DNA of 64,000 nucleotides from an uncultured bacterium (GTDB taxonomy: Bacteria > Verrucomicrobiota > Kiritimatiellia > PWTM01): assembly GCA_938010045.1 (NCBI GenBank), contig CALLFZ010000002.1, forward strand, positions 1 to 64,000. The letters are read 5' to 3'. Below the pieces are notes generated by a model, which worked only from the letters and a program-made list of their open reading frames with translations, had not been told where the DNA came from and ran no database searches. Shown piece after piece: positions 20,137 to 29,590 of this stretch (positions within the stretch are counted from its first letter, which is position 1; each line of letters opens with the position of its first letter). The position numbers and the translations under genes were made by a program.

Positions 20137-20955
20137 TTATGGGGACGCGGGGCGCTCCGATTTGGGCTTCGCCACCGCCTCCTGCGCGCGGCGGGCAAGA
20201 TCGGCGACGTCCGCGGCCGGGACGATGACCGCAGCCTGATTCATCGCAAAAGCGCGGGCGCCCCCGACCCGCTGTCGTCGCATCACGACCAGCCCGAGGG
20301 CGCGGCCATCGGCGGTGAACACCGGCGTACCGACCCCACCGACGAAACCGGCGCCGAACAGGTACAGCCTCCTCGGCTTTTCAACGCGCGCGATGATGCG
20401 GGTCGCCCCCACGGCGGGCGCCCAGTTGAAGAGCTTGCCTGCGCGACCGAGGCCGATCACCTCATCCATGACCTCGGCGGTGGAGTTACGGCCGAAGTCC
20501 ACACCGCGGGGAAACGAGGGCACGGCGACTCCCTCGCCGGGATCCGGCGCGAGGAAGGCGAGGTCGAGGTCCTCGTCGGTCAGCACCTGGCGCATCGGCA
20601 CCTCGTCGCCATCGGGCAGGCGCACCCGGATTTGTGCCACGGTTCCGCGCGGAGTCACGCTCTGCATGCGGCCGCCGATCGGCACCTCCATCGCGCCGAT
20701 CCCGCCGATCGGATTCAGCGACGCCGCCGAGACCACGGTGAGGCCGTGGGTGGAGAGCACCGTGCCGTAGGTGTCGATGGTTTGTTCTTGGGGCGGCGAC
20801 TCGTCGCCCGGCACCTCGATCTTCAGAACGGCGATGACGGGCACGATCGCGGCCGCGTGCTCCTCCATGATCCGGCGAGCGGTGTCTTCGAGCGGACCGG
20901 CGAAACTTTGGGTGGCGACGGCCAGTGCAGCCAAGGCGGGCAACAGTCGGTTCAT
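20137..20955 (-). CDS. catalytically dead trypsin-fold protein coupled to a Do-type protease
   Basis: A 272-residue exported protein (signal peptide MNRLLPALAALAVATQSFAG) with a chymotrypsin/HtrA-like fold but without the triad. The histidine region reads VVSAASLNP where NHxV is expected. The aspartate remains (D131 in LDLAFL). The nucleophile loop reads GGVGTPVF, putting V208 where serine should be. There is no PDZ domain. Its ATG overlaps the stop of the upstream protease (ATGA), so the two are made together. It is probably a regulatory or substrate-binding partner of that protease in the periplasm. The function is inferred from fold and context only. Confidence 0.7.
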   Translation of the reverse strand: MNRLLPALAALAVATQSFAGPLEDTARRIMEEHAAAIVPVIAVLKIEVPGDESPPQEQTIDTYGTVLSTHGLTVVSAASLNPIGGIGAMEVPIGGRMQSVTPRGTVAQIRVRLPDGDEVPMRQVLTDEDLDLAFLAPDPGEGVAVPSFPRGVDFGRNSTAEVMDEVIGLGRAGKLFNWAPAVGATRIIARVEKPRRLYLFGAGFVGGVGTPVFTADGRALGLVVMRRQRVGGARAFAMNQAAVIVPAADVADLARRAQEAVAKPKSERPASP

Positions 20956-22994
20956 CGGGGGGTCTCCTGGTTGGGAGCGGAGGCGTCGCGCGAGGGCGGC
21001 AGGTCGCTCCAGTCGGGTTCGAGCTCAATGAAACGCGTATGCACGCCGCGGCGGATCAGCAGCAGTGCGAAGCGCGACCGCGCGGCGCTGAGCGCCTGAA
21101 ACGCTCGGCGTGCGGCGGACACATCGGGCGTAGGCGAGCCGTCGACCGAAAGGATCAGATCGCCCGGTCGCAGCTCTGCGAGCGCGGCCACACTGGCCGG
21201 CGCGACGCGATCCACGAGCACGCCCACGACGTTCTCCGGAATCTTCATCATGGCGCGGTCAGTCATCGTGAGCGCGCGAACGGTGAAGTCGAGGAACGGA
21301 TCCTCGTAGCGCTCGGGCTCATCCGCAGTGTCGGCGGCTTCCTCGAGCGTCATCGTGAGTTCGACACGCGCGCGGTCGCGCCACACCTCGAGGGGCACTG
21401 CGCGACCGATCGGATACTGCCGCACCATCTGGACAAACTCGTTCACGTCCTCCGGCCGCGGGGCGCGCACGCGCTCGCCGTCGAACCGCAGCAGGATGTC
21501 ACCTGCGCGCAGCCCGGCGCGCTCCGCCGCGCGGCCGGGAACCACGTAGGCGATCCGGATGCCGTTGGTGCCGCGCAGCCCAAGCGCGTCGGCCAGCTCG
21601 TGCGAAACCGGTTGCAACAGGGCGGGGAAATCGGGCTTCCGCGAACGTACCGGCGGATCTGGCGGTTTGGGAAGGCCGACGCGCACGACCGTGAGGTAGC
21701 GGCCGCGGCCGCGCTCGAAGGCCGCGACGACCGGTACCGGCTCAGTGCGGCCGGTGGTCCGTTCCCGCGTGAGCGCGCGCAAGTCGGCGACGTTGCGGAC
21801 CGGCCGGCCGTCGGCCTCGACGATCACATCGCCCGGTCGCAGCGCCGGCTCCGCGCGGTCCGCCGGCCCGCCCGGCCGGACCGTCGTCACCCATACGCCG
21901 GCGCAGTTGTCTCGCAGCGCCTCGATCGCGGCGAACAAGGTGATGTTGCGCGCGGTGAGTCCCCAATCGCGGAACTCCTCGTCGCGCACGGCGGCGGGTT
22001 CGCGGGGCCGGGTGACCAGCGACAGCCGCTGGGGCCGGCCGTTCCGGAGTACGGTCAACTCCACGGACTTGCCCAATGGGGTGGCCATCACGAGCGCGTT
22101 GAAGACCGGTATGTCCTCTGGCATACGTCCCTCGACCGGCGCACCGTCGAATTCGACGAGCAGATCGCCGGGCCGCAGCCCCGCCGCCGCGGCTGGCGAC
22201 TCGGGCAGCACCGAGGCGACGAGCGCGCCGCGGTCCACCTCGAAGCTTTTCGGGCGCGGTTGTAGCGTCACGCCAATCCAACTGCGCTGCACCGTTCCGT
22301 TGCGGATGATTTGGTCGGCCACCGAGCGCGCGAGGTTGCCCGGGATCGCACCGCCGAGACCCGCGAAGCCGACCTCATTGATGCCGACGATGCGGCCGTC
22401 GAGCGAGACGAGCGGGCCACCGCTGTTGCCGGGATAGATGCGCGCGTCGTGCGCGATCCAGCGCACCAGCGCGCCCACGTCCTCGCCGTCGAGCTGCAGA
22501 CCGCCCGGCAGCAGCAGCGCAGGATTGCTTACGATGCCCCTCGTGACCGACTGCGCAACGCCTCCCGGGCTGCCCATGGCCAGCACGGGCGTGCCGACAC
22601 GCAGCGCGTCCGAATTACCGAACTCCGCGACCGAGAGCGGCGTGGTGGCGCGGCGCTGCTCGAGCCGCAGCCGGATCACCGCGATGTCCGAGAGCGGGTC
22701 GCTGCCCACCAGGTCCGCCTCGATCTCCTCGCCGTCCGCGAGACGGCACATGAGACGGCGGGCGCGGCCCGCCACATGATGGTTGCTGATGAGATACCCG
22801 TCGCGGCGGATGATCACGCCGCTGCCGGAGGCGCGGAATTTATTGAGCCGACCGCCCTCGGACTCCTCGCGAACGACGTGGATCCGCACCAGCGCGGGGT
22901 AGACCCGGCGGATCGCCGTGTCCATGTCTGACTCGGCGCGGCCCCCGCCGGCCACCAGCAACGCCGCACCGAGCAAGAAACAACGAAACGACAT
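20952..22994 (-). CDS. Do/DegP-type serine protease with multiple PDZ domains
   Basis: A 680-residue periplasmic quality-control protease. The frame extends to 23321, but the ATG at 22994 begins a signal peptide (FLLGAALLVAGGG). The trypsin-like domain has all three catalytic residues: H73 (SNHHVA), D103 (SDIAV) and S191 (GNSGGP). At least three PDZ-like modules follow, marked by LRPGDLLVEFDG, LRPGDVIVEADG, LRAGDILLRFDG and LRPGDLILSVDG. DegP normally has two, and the protein is about 200 residues longer than that family. It is coupled to the dead trypsin-fold gene downstream. Confidence 0.88.
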   Translation of the reverse strand: MSFRCFLLGAALLVAGGGRAESDMDTAIRRVYPALVRIHVVREESEGGRLNKFRASGSGVIIRRDGYLISNHHVAGRARRLMCRLADGEEIEADLVGSDPLSDIAVIRLRLEQRRATTPLSVAEFGNSDALRVGTPVLAMGSPGGVAQSVTRGIVSNPALLLPGGLQLDGEDVGALVRWIAHDARIYPGNSGGPLVSLDGRIVGINEVGFAGLGGAIPGNLARSVADQIIRNGTVQRSWIGVTLQPRPKSFEVDRGALVASVLPESPAAAAGLRPGDLLVEFDGAPVEGRMPEDIPVFNALVMATPLGKSVELTVLRNGRPQRLSLVTRPREPAAVRDEEFRDWGLTARNITLFAAIEALRDNCAGVWVTTVRPGGPADRAEPALRPGDVIVEADGRPVRNVADLRALTRERTTGRTEPVPVVAAFERGRGRYLTVVRVGLPKPPDPPVRSRKPDFPALLQPVSHELADALGLRGTNGIRIAYVVPGRAAERAGLRAGDILLRFDGERVRAPRPEDVNEFVQMVRQYPIGRAVPLEVWRDRARVELTMTLEEAADTADEPERYEDPFLDFTVRALTMTDRAMMKIPENVVGVLVDRVAPASVAALAELRPGDLILSVDGSPTPDVSAARRAFQALSAARSRFALLLIRRGVHTRFIELEPDWSDLPPSRDASAPNQETPR

Positions 22995-23137
22995 TCTGCG
23001 AACAGTGTGGACTCGTCGCAGGTCCAAGTCCAGCTGGGGCGATGGCAGGACGAACACGGCCGCCCAGGAGAGAGCGGTGATCGGGACGCCCGTGGAGCCG
23101 CCGGCCCGAGCTGGGCGTTGCGGAATCGGCCGTGCAG

Positions 23138-25885
23138 TTAGAAGCCGACTGCCGCCGCGGATGGATCCCCACCGGTGCGCATCGCTGATTCGCCGTCGGG
23201 ACCGGCAGGACGACACAGGCGAACCGGACCACCGAGACCGGAGGGTTGCACCGGCCACTCGGCGGCGTCGAAGGGACGGTAGCGAATGTTCACGAAATTG
23301 ATGTCGTAGAAAATGCGCCACGGCACCTTGCGCCGATCCAAGTCACGAATGCGGTTGGCGGCGAGGTTTGTGACCTCGATGTCCAACCGGTTACCGGCAG
23401 GCTGAACCATGCCGAGGGGAATCGCCCACCGGTAAGGACGCTGAAACCGTGCACCGAGGTCATTGCCGTTGAGGCGCGCGCGGGCAACGTGGCGCACCTC
23501 GCCCAGATCGAGCCACACGATGCGGGGAACCTCGTTGGTCCAAGGATTGGACGAAGCGCCGGCCCAAGCTTCCCATGGTTGGACATCGAACGTTGTCCGG
23601 TACACGGCTGTGCCCGCAAAGGCATCGGCCGCCTCGTCGCCGCGGCCGGTCCAGAACGCGGGCGAATCGGTGTCGAATGGCGCGGGCAGTGAAGGGCCGC
23701 CCTCGAGAAATTCGACGCGCCATCTCTTCAACTCCGCCAGTGTCCGACCGGGCGCCCACGCGCGCCACGGCGGATCGTTGGCGGGCGCGGCGTCGGCGTG
23801 ATCCCACGTCCGCACGATGATCGAATGGCCGGGCTCGAGGCGGATCCGAACGAACAGGCGGCCGGCGTCATCTCGGCGCAGCGCGACGGCGCCGTGGTCG
23901 CCGGTGAGCGGGTCGAGGAGACGAACCGCGGCAGCGGGCGGGGGAAGTTCGAGCTCGCGATCCAGGACGTCGCGGCCGTGCCATGCCAACCAGAGCCAGC
24001 GGCCGTCGGGCAACCGGCGGCGGATCGTGAGCAGGCCGTCTGCTGCGCCGAGTGATGGGCGCACGATGCCGGCCGCGGTGAGGAGGTCGTCGAGGCGGCC
24101 GAGCAGCAGCCGACCGCGGCCGACCGCGCGGGCGGTCACCTGCGGCACGGGGCAGGGCAGGTCCGGGGCCGTTTCGATGCGACGGCGCAACGCCGAGAGC
24201 TCAGCGCGGCGCTCGTCAAGCCGGCCGAGGCCGGGCACATCCTCCGGCAACGGAGCTTCCCAGAGGAGGGTGGCGCCATTCTCGGCTAGATCCAGACACC
24301 GCGCGGCGGCGCGAGGGGGCAGATAGCGGCACCGGGGCACGTACAGTGCGCGCCATCGCGCCCCGCCGGCGGTGGCGATCGCGCCGTCCGGTGTTGCGCG
24401 CACCTGCGTTAGCAGCCGCTCAGAGACGAAGTCGAACGCGATGCCGCGGCCCCACAGCTCGCGTGCCGTCTCGCCGACCGGTTGGTCGTGAAGCCACTCG
24501 CGCTGGTGCACGCCCATCCAGATCGGTTCGACGGGCCGACCGGCGGCGGGCGGCGTCATGAAGAGATCGTCCACCGGCCAGTAGAGCAGCAGATCGGCCT
24601 CGGGGTGTCCCTGCTGCAATACGCTCTGCGAGCGCGCCAGGCCGTCGTGCAGCGCGCGTGCCTCGCGCCAAAGCGGATTGCGTGGGTTCATCTGGGTGGA
24701 GGCATAGAACAACCAACCGGGCCAGGCGGCGTCGTCGGGCGAATAGACGCAGCCGTGCCAGATCACATGATTGACCCCTGCCGCGAAGAGCAGGTCGGCC
24801 AGGCCGCGCAGTTCTTCGAAGGTTTCGCAGAAGTGTTCGGCGATCCAGGTGCCCGTCTCCGCCGAGACGAGCGGGCGATCCATGAGATGCGCCGCGGAGG
24901 AGGCGAACTTCGAGACGAGCGGATCGCGGTCGCCCTCGCCGAAGCGTTCGTCGAATCCCGACCGCAGCGGATCGCGATCGCCACGGCCGAACATCTCGGT
25001 TTCGGGGATGTCGGCGAGCGCGTAGAGATCGAGCAGGTTCGCGGCTGCGCCATGGGCTTGCAGTCGCGTGCGGAGACCGCGCGCGCGGGCTTCGGCAGTC
25101 CAGTGCGCGATCACCGCCTCGATCGCAAGGTCGGAGAGCGTGGAGCGGTAGTCCGCAGCGACGCGCGCGATCCGATCGGCCGACCCGCGACCGGCGAGCT
25201 CATCGAGGACCTCTTCGGGCCCGTAGCCGTGTTGCCGGCGCCACGCGTTGGGCAGCTCGGGCGCCCACGTGCAGCCGAAATACTCGTACGAATCATGGTA
25301 CAGCGCGCGCGGCCGGCCGCCACCGGGCGGCGCGAACCGCCCGAACCAGTCGCGCACATACTCGCGCATCGCCGCCGGCGAGAACGGGTTGATCATGAGT
25401 CCCTCACCGCCGGGTGCCGCGCGTTTGACCTTGAGGCCCGTGGGCGTGGCCTCGAGGCGACCGTCCTTCACGGACCACATGAGGCCGCCGTGCTCGAGGC
25501 GAACGGTCGGCCCGCCGAAGCACCAGCCGGTGCCCATCGTGAGGTCCACGCCGAGATCGAGCCGCTCGGCCTCGCGCGCGGTGAACGCGAACAGGTCGAG
25601 CCACCGCTCGGAGAGATACGGCACGAAGCGGTGTTCGGCGCCGCGCGCGCCGTAGATCGGGATGACGTGCACGCCGCCCAGCCCGGCGGCGTGGTGACGT
25701 TCGAGCTCGCGCCGAATGTTGGCCTCGTCCACCGCGCTGCCGGGCCACCAGTGGTAGGCCCAGGGCCGCTGCTCGCGCCCGATCGGCGGCCATGGATCGC
25801 CGCCGCCTGCGCGGAGCGTGAGGAGACCGGCGCCCGCGGCAAGAACCGCCGCCCGCCACGTGAGGCCGCGCCGCCCCGCGCTCAT
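23138..25885 (-). CDS. GH106-like alpha-L-rhamnosidase family glycoside hydrolase
   Basis: A 915-residue secreted hydrolase with a signal-like N-terminus (AAVLAAGAGLLTL). Typical GH106 features are PWAYHWWPGSAVDEANIRRE, DLTMGTGWCFGGP near residue 120, LYHDSYEYFGCTW near 200, and HVIWHGCVYSPDDAAWPG in the barrel. The C-terminal galactose-binding-like domain reads DIEVTNLAANRIRDLD. It resembles the gene at 1-3064, although the N-terminal parts differ. Its ATG overlaps the smpB stop (ATGA), an odd pairing of a housekeeping gene with a glycosidase. The substrate is inferred from the family, not proven. Confidence 0.83.
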   Translation of the reverse strand: MSAGRRGLTWRAAVLAAGAGLLTLRAGGGDPWPPIGREQRPWAYHWWPGSAVDEANIRRELERHHAAGLGGVHVIPIYGARGAEHRFVPYLSERWLDLFAFTAREAERLDLGVDLTMGTGWCFGGPTVRLEHGGLMWSVKDGRLEATPTGLKVKRAAPGGEGLMINPFSPAAMREYVRDWFGRFAPPGGGRPRALYHDSYEYFGCTWAPELPNAWRRQHGYGPEEVLDELAGRGSADRIARVAADYRSTLSDLAIEAVIAHWTAEARARGLRTRLQAHGAAANLLDLYALADIPETEMFGRGDRDPLRSGFDERFGEGDRDPLVSKFASSAAHLMDRPLVSAETGTWIAEHFCETFEELRGLADLLFAAGVNHVIWHGCVYSPDDAAWPGWLFYASTQMNPRNPLWREARALHDGLARSQSVLQQGHPEADLLLYWPVDDLFMTPPAAGRPVEPIWMGVHQREWLHDQPVGETARELWGRGIAFDFVSERLLTQVRATPDGAIATAGGARWRALYVPRCRYLPPRAAARCLDLAENGATLLWEAPLPEDVPGLGRLDERRAELSALRRRIETAPDLPCPVPQVTARAVGRGRLLLGRLDDLLTAAGIVRPSLGAADGLLTIRRRLPDGRWLWLAWHGRDVLDRELELPPPAAAVRLLDPLTGDHGAVALRRDDAGRLFVRIRLEPGHSIIVRTWDHADAAPANDPPWRAWAPGRTLAELKRWRVEFLEGGPSLPAPFDTDSPAFWTGRGDEAADAFAGTAVYRTTFDVQPWEAWAGASSNPWTNEVPRIVWLDLGEVRHVARARLNGNDLGARFQRPYRWAIPLGMVQPAGNRLDIEVTNLAANRIRDLDRRKVPWRIFYDINFVNIRYRPFDAAEWPVQPSGLGGPVRLCRPAGPDGESAMRTGGDPSAAAVGF

Positions 25886-26379
25886 CGTCGGCGCGCCTCC
25901 CGCATCGCACGAACCGCGTCGCGGTCGGCCTCGCGCCGCCGCAGCGTCTCGCGCCGGTCCCCGTGGGTCTTGCCGCGCGCGACCGCCAATTCGACCTTCG
26001 CGACGCCGCGCTTGAAGTAGAGCTTCAGCGGAATGACGGTGAACCCACGCTGCTGAATGCGCCCCGCGAGGCGGTCAATCTCGCGACGGTGCAGCAGCAG
26101 CCGGCGCGGACGCCGCGGCTCGTGGTTGTGGATGTTGCCCGCCGCGTACGGCGCGATGTGGCAGTCCACCAGCCACGCCTCGCGATTCTCGACCTCGGCG
26201 TAGCTGCCCGCTAGGCTCGCCTGCCGCGCGCGAAGCGATTTGACCTCCGTACCGCGCAGCTCCAGACCCGCCTCGAGCGTGTCGAGGATCTCGTAGTCAT
26301 GCCGTGCGCGTCGGTTCTCGGCGACCACAAGAATGCCGCCGGACCGCGCGCTGCGTTCAGATGGGGAACGACCGCTCAC
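25882..26379 (-). CDS. smpB: SsrA-binding protein SmpB
   Basis: A 165-residue partner of tmRNA in rescue of stalled ribosomes. Signatures are ENRRARHDYEIL, GLELRGTEVKSLR, GSYAEV and the C-terminal basic tail after KLYFKRGVAKVELAVARGK. No suitable ATG lies near the conserved N-terminus. The farthest ATG in frame is inside the rpoZ terminator, so I chose the GTG at 26379. The exact start is uncertain by some codons. No tmRNA gene was seen in the window. Confidence 0.92.
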   Translation of the reverse strand: MSGRSPSERSARSGGILVVAENRRARHDYEILDTLEAGLELRGTEVKSLRARQASLAGSYAEVENREAWLVDCHIAPYAAGNIHNHEPRRPRRLLLHRREIDRLAGRIQQRGFTVIPLKLYFKRGVAKVELAVARGKTHGDRRETLRRREADRDAVRAMREARRR

Positions 26380-26431
26380 ACGGGCAGTATCCCGGCCGAG
26401 GACGGCCACTGACAAGCCACCGCTACCCCCC

Positions 26432-26470
26432 AAAAAACGCGGGCGCCCGGCGAATTCGCCGGGCGCCGCG
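26432..26470 (-). terminator. intrinsic terminator of rpoZ
   Basis: On the minus strand a perfect GC-rich stem (GGCGCCCGGCG paired with CGCCGGGCGCC around AATT) is followed by six Ts. It lies 18-56 bases after the rpoZ stop, so smpB should have its own promoter between it and 26379. Confidence 0.85.
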
Positions 26471-26487
26471 TCGCTGATCCGGAGAAA

Positions 26488-26745
26488 TCAGAGTGAAATC
26501 GTCGAGTCCCACGTCGTCTGCTCGCGGTGCCGCAGGTCCTCGGCCGTGAAGAGCATCTCGACGGTGAGCTTGCCCATCGCGATCTCCTTCAGCGCAATAT
26601 CCATTTTTTCCATGTTCAGGTTGTCGGGCTTCACGAGCGGGCGCTGGCCGCTGATGAGCTGGCGCACCCGCCGCGACACCATGTTCACGAGCACCTGAAC
26701 GTTGGGCACCCGCGTTTTCGCCTGTTCGAGATAGGTGACGTTCAT
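26488..26745 (-). CDS. rpoZ: RNA polymerase omega subunit
   Basis: An 85-residue small subunit that helps assemble RNA polymerase. The chosen ATG gives MNVTYLEQAKTRVPNVQVLV, and the RVRQL and ALKEIAMGKL segments match the omega family. The open frame extends further upstream without support. It is followed by a strong terminator and shares a 194-base divergent spacer with the TonB receptor gene. Confidence 0.88.
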   Translation of the reverse strand: MNVTYLEQAKTRVPNVQVLVNMVSRRVRQLISGQRPLVKPDNLNMEKMDIALKEIAMGKLTVEMLFTAEDLRHREQTTWDSTISL

Positions 26746-26939
26746 CCGTCGTCTCCGAAGAATCCAAACCGACGAGTATAGCGGGGAGGGGCGCCGAGTC
26801 AATTCGTTCCGCCGCTTGAGCGGCCGCGGGGAGTGGGGTGGATGGGAGGCGATTCGTTGGCGGAATGTCCAACCGCCGGCCTTTGTCGGAAAAAGAAGTA
26901 GATCGCGCACGAATCGCGCGACGAGGAGGAGTGTCCTGC

Positions 26940-29057
26940 ATGAATAGGCATGGCGATGGGGTCGCAAGGTGGATGGTGGCCGGATGGCTCGCGGGCGTTG
27001 TTGTCGGGCGCGCGCAGGCGCTGGCGGAGCGGCGGGTGCCGGAGATCGAGGTCACGGCCGTCCGTGTTCCGATGGAGCTGGCTTCGACGCCCGCCAGTGT
27101 GGTGACGATCGCGGGCGACGTGCTGACGGTGGAACGGAGCGCCGCCACGTTCCCGGAGGCGATGGCCTCGGTGCCCTCCGTGTTGCCGCAGCGGACCGCG
27201 AACGGGCAAGGCTCGCCGTTTCTACGCGGATTCACCGGCTTCCGCACGCTGCTGCTTGTGGACGGAATCCGGCTCAATCACGCCGCCATGCGCGAGGGAC
27301 CCAATCAGTACTGGGCGACGGTGGACCTTCTCTCGCTGCGCGCAGTGGAAACCGTCCTCGGTCCGGGCTCGGTGCTCTACGGCAGCGATGCGATCGGCGG
27401 CACCGTACAGGCGCTCACCGCCGATCCGCCCAACGCGCCCGGTGCCGTCGGCGGCCGCCTCTACGGCCGCGCCGCGTCTGCGCAGCGCTCCCAGATCGTA
27501 CGCGCTGAGGCGGCCGCCCGCCCGGAGGAATCGGTCGGCGTCCATGTCGGGTTCACACTTAAGGACATCGGCGACATCGAGGGCGGCCGTTCGGTCGGCC
27601 GACAGTTGCACACCGGCTATGACGAGTGGGCGGCGGACGGCAAAGTCGCGTTGCGCCTCGGCGAGGACGCCGACCTCACCATCGGGCACCAGAGCGTGCG
27701 GCAGGATGATGTCTGGCGCACTCACCGCACGATCTACGGCATCACGTGGAAGGGCCTCCAGCAGGGGACGGATTCGTATCTGTTCTACGACCAAGCCCGC
27801 GACCTGACCTGGGCGCGTCTCTCCCTGCGCGAGGCGGCACCCACCCTCTCGCGGCTCACCGCCACCGTGTACCGCCACTGGCAGGGCGAGGACGAGTACC
27901 GGATGAAGGAGGACGGCGCGCGCTCGCGCCAAGGGTTCGACCTGGTCACCTGGGGCGCCGGCCTGCAGTTCGAGTCCGAGGCGCTGGGAGGACGCTGGGT
28001 GTACGGGTTGGACGCTTCGCGCGATTCGGTGGACTCCTATAGCCACAAGCTGACGGCGGACGGATCCGTGACGTCTCGCGCGCTCCAGGGGCCGGTGGCG
28101 GACGATGCGACCTACGACCTGATCGGCGTCTATGTGCAGCCCGTCTGGGGCGGCGAGCGAGAGGCCTGGCAGCTTGTGCCCGGCGTGCGCTACACGCACG
28201 TGCGGCTCGATGCGGAACGTGTGCAGCATCCGGTGACGGGCGAGCGCATGTCGCTGGAACATGACTGGGACGCCGTCGTCGGCTCGTTGCACGGCTCCCT
28301 GTCGCTCGATCCGAACCGCCGCGCGTGGATCTTTGGGGGCGTTTCGCAGGGTTTTCGAGCGCCGAATCTTTCCGACATGACTCGCTTCGACATCGCGCGC
28401 AGCGGCGAGCAGGAGGTGCCGGTGGACGAGCTCGATCCCGAGCGCTACGTCTCGGCCGAGGTCGGCCTGCGCTGGCGCGCCGACCGGCTTCGCGGCCAGC
28501 TCGCCGCCTACCGCACGTGGATCAACGGCATGATCGTGCGTGCGCCGACCGGCCGCGTGGTGGAGCAGGGACTCATTGAGGTGACGAAGAACAACGCCGG
28601 CGACGGGTGGATTCACGGCGTCGAAGCCCTCGGCGAATGGGATGTGATCGAGCACTGGATGCTACGGGCGATGGGCGCATGGATGGATGGCGAAGTGGAG
28701 GGGTATCCAACCTCCCAGTCGACGCGCGTCCGCGAGCCGGTCAGTCGCCTGCTGCCGCCGACCGGTGAACTCGCGCTGCGCGTCCAGCTCGGTCGTTGGT
28801 GGGCCGAGGCCGCGGTGCGCGGCGCGGCGAAGGCGGACAACCTGGCCGCCTCCGATCGCCGCGATACGCAACGCATTCCGCCCGGCGGCACGCCGGGGTG
28901 GGTCATCGGTACGGTCCGGGCCGGTGCGCGCATCTGGCGCGAGATCGAGGCGGCGGTCGCCGTCGAGAACATCACCGACGAGGACTATCGAATTCACGGC
29001 TCCGGCATCAACGAGCCCGGCCGCAATGTCGTGCTGACGTTCAACGCCCGCTTCTGA
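26940..29057 (+). CDS. TonB-dependent outer-membrane receptor
   Basis: A 705-residue ligand-gated porin. The ATG at 26940 is preceded by GGAGGAG and starts a signal peptide. An upstream in-frame ATG is rejected. The plug domain (residues about 40-170) has EIEVTAVRVP at its start, FLRGFTGFRTLLLVDGIRLN, and GPGSVLYGSDAIGG. The 22-strand barrel follows and ends NVVLTFNARF with a terminal phenylalanine for Bam recognition. It resembles siderophore, heme or cobalamin receptors more than SusC-type proteins, and no SusD, TonB or ABC genes are beside it. The ligand is unknown. Iron is plausible given feoB elsewhere. Confidence 0.9.
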   Translation: MNRHGDGVARWMVAGWLAGVVVGRAQALAERRVPEIEVTAVRVPMELASTPASVVTIAGDVLTVERSAATFPEAMASVPSVLPQRTANGQGSPFLRGFTGFRTLLLVDGIRLNHAAMREGPNQYWATVDLLSLRAVETVLGPGSVLYGSDAIGGTVQALTADPPNAPGAVGGRLYGRAASAQRSQIVRAEAAARPEESVGVHVGFTLKDIGDIEGGRSVGRQLHTGYDEWAADGKVALRLGEDADLTIGHQSVRQDDVWRTHRTIYGITWKGLQQGTDSYLFYDQARDLTWARLSLREAAPTLSRLTATVYRHWQGEDEYRMKEDGARSRQGFDLVTWGAGLQFESEALGGRWVYGLDASRDSVDSYSHKLTADGSVTSRALQGPVADDATYDLIGVYVQPVWGGEREAWQLVPGVRYTHVRLDAERVQHPVTGERMSLEHDWDAVVGSLHGSLSLDPNRRAWIFGGVSQGFRAPNLSDMTRFDIARSGEQEVPVDELDPERYVSAEVGLRWRADRLRGQLAAYRTWINGMIVRAPTGRVVEQGLIEVTKNNAGDGWIHGVEALGEWDVIEHWMLRAMGAWMDGEVEGYPTSQSTRVREPVSRLLPPTGELALRVQLGRWWAEAAVRGAAKADNLAASDRRDTQRIPPGGTPGWVIGTVRAGARIWREIEAAVAVENITDEDYRIHGSGINEPGRNVVLTFNARF

Positions 29058-29387
29058 CCGGCGGCCCCCGCGCCCCTAGCCTTCAATCGATGAACGCGCC
29101 CGGTTTCGTACCCGAGGTCCGTCCCCGCGAACCGCGCATGCCACCTCGGGTGCCCGCCAAGCAAACGCCATGAAGAAGAGAAGTCGCAAGTGCGCATCCC
29201 CAACACCTGCTCTGTCTCGACACAGAGCCTCCCATGACTCGCGGCCTTCCCCAGGTCGCAGTGGACCCCGGATTGTGCGGCAGGCGCGAAGTGATGATCG
29301 GCGGTCTCTCGCGGGTACGGGAGGTGCGCCAGCCATGAGGATATGGATCGGCGGGACTCTGCGGGCGCCCGGACGACCGGCGTTGGG

Positions 29388-29486
29388 GCGTACCTTCTCC
29401 GGTACAACGATGAACGGCCGCAGCAGGCGCTTGGCGGAATTACGCCGCCCATGGCGTACGAAGGAAAACTGGCGAAACTCGGATAG
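29388..29486 (+). pseudogene. C-terminal fragment of an IS3-type transposase
   Basis: A 32-residue stretch, AYLLRYNDERPQQALGGITP and then PMAYEGKLAKLG plus stop, matches the C-terminal end of integrase-core transposases (YNxxRPHxALGxxTP). Nothing upstream in any frame continues the homology, so only the tail of an old insertion remains. The surrounding 29058-29590 holds no gene. A short hairpin (GCTCTGT/ACAGAGC) lies at 29209-29228. Confidence 0.7.
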
Positions 29487-29590
29487 GAGCGCTGGGGAAG
29501 GAACACACAACACCAAGCCAGCCCAGCCGACGACTGACACTATGTTTTGCTTATCCGTGGTTCCGAAACCGTGTCCACTGCGGTTCGAGT

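Noticed and set aside
27222-28655. Long minus-strand ORF of 477 codons inside the TonB receptor
   Set aside because: It is a shadow of the high-GC coding frame. The plus strand has clear family motifs, and the minus translation is rich in His, Arg and Ala without any domain.
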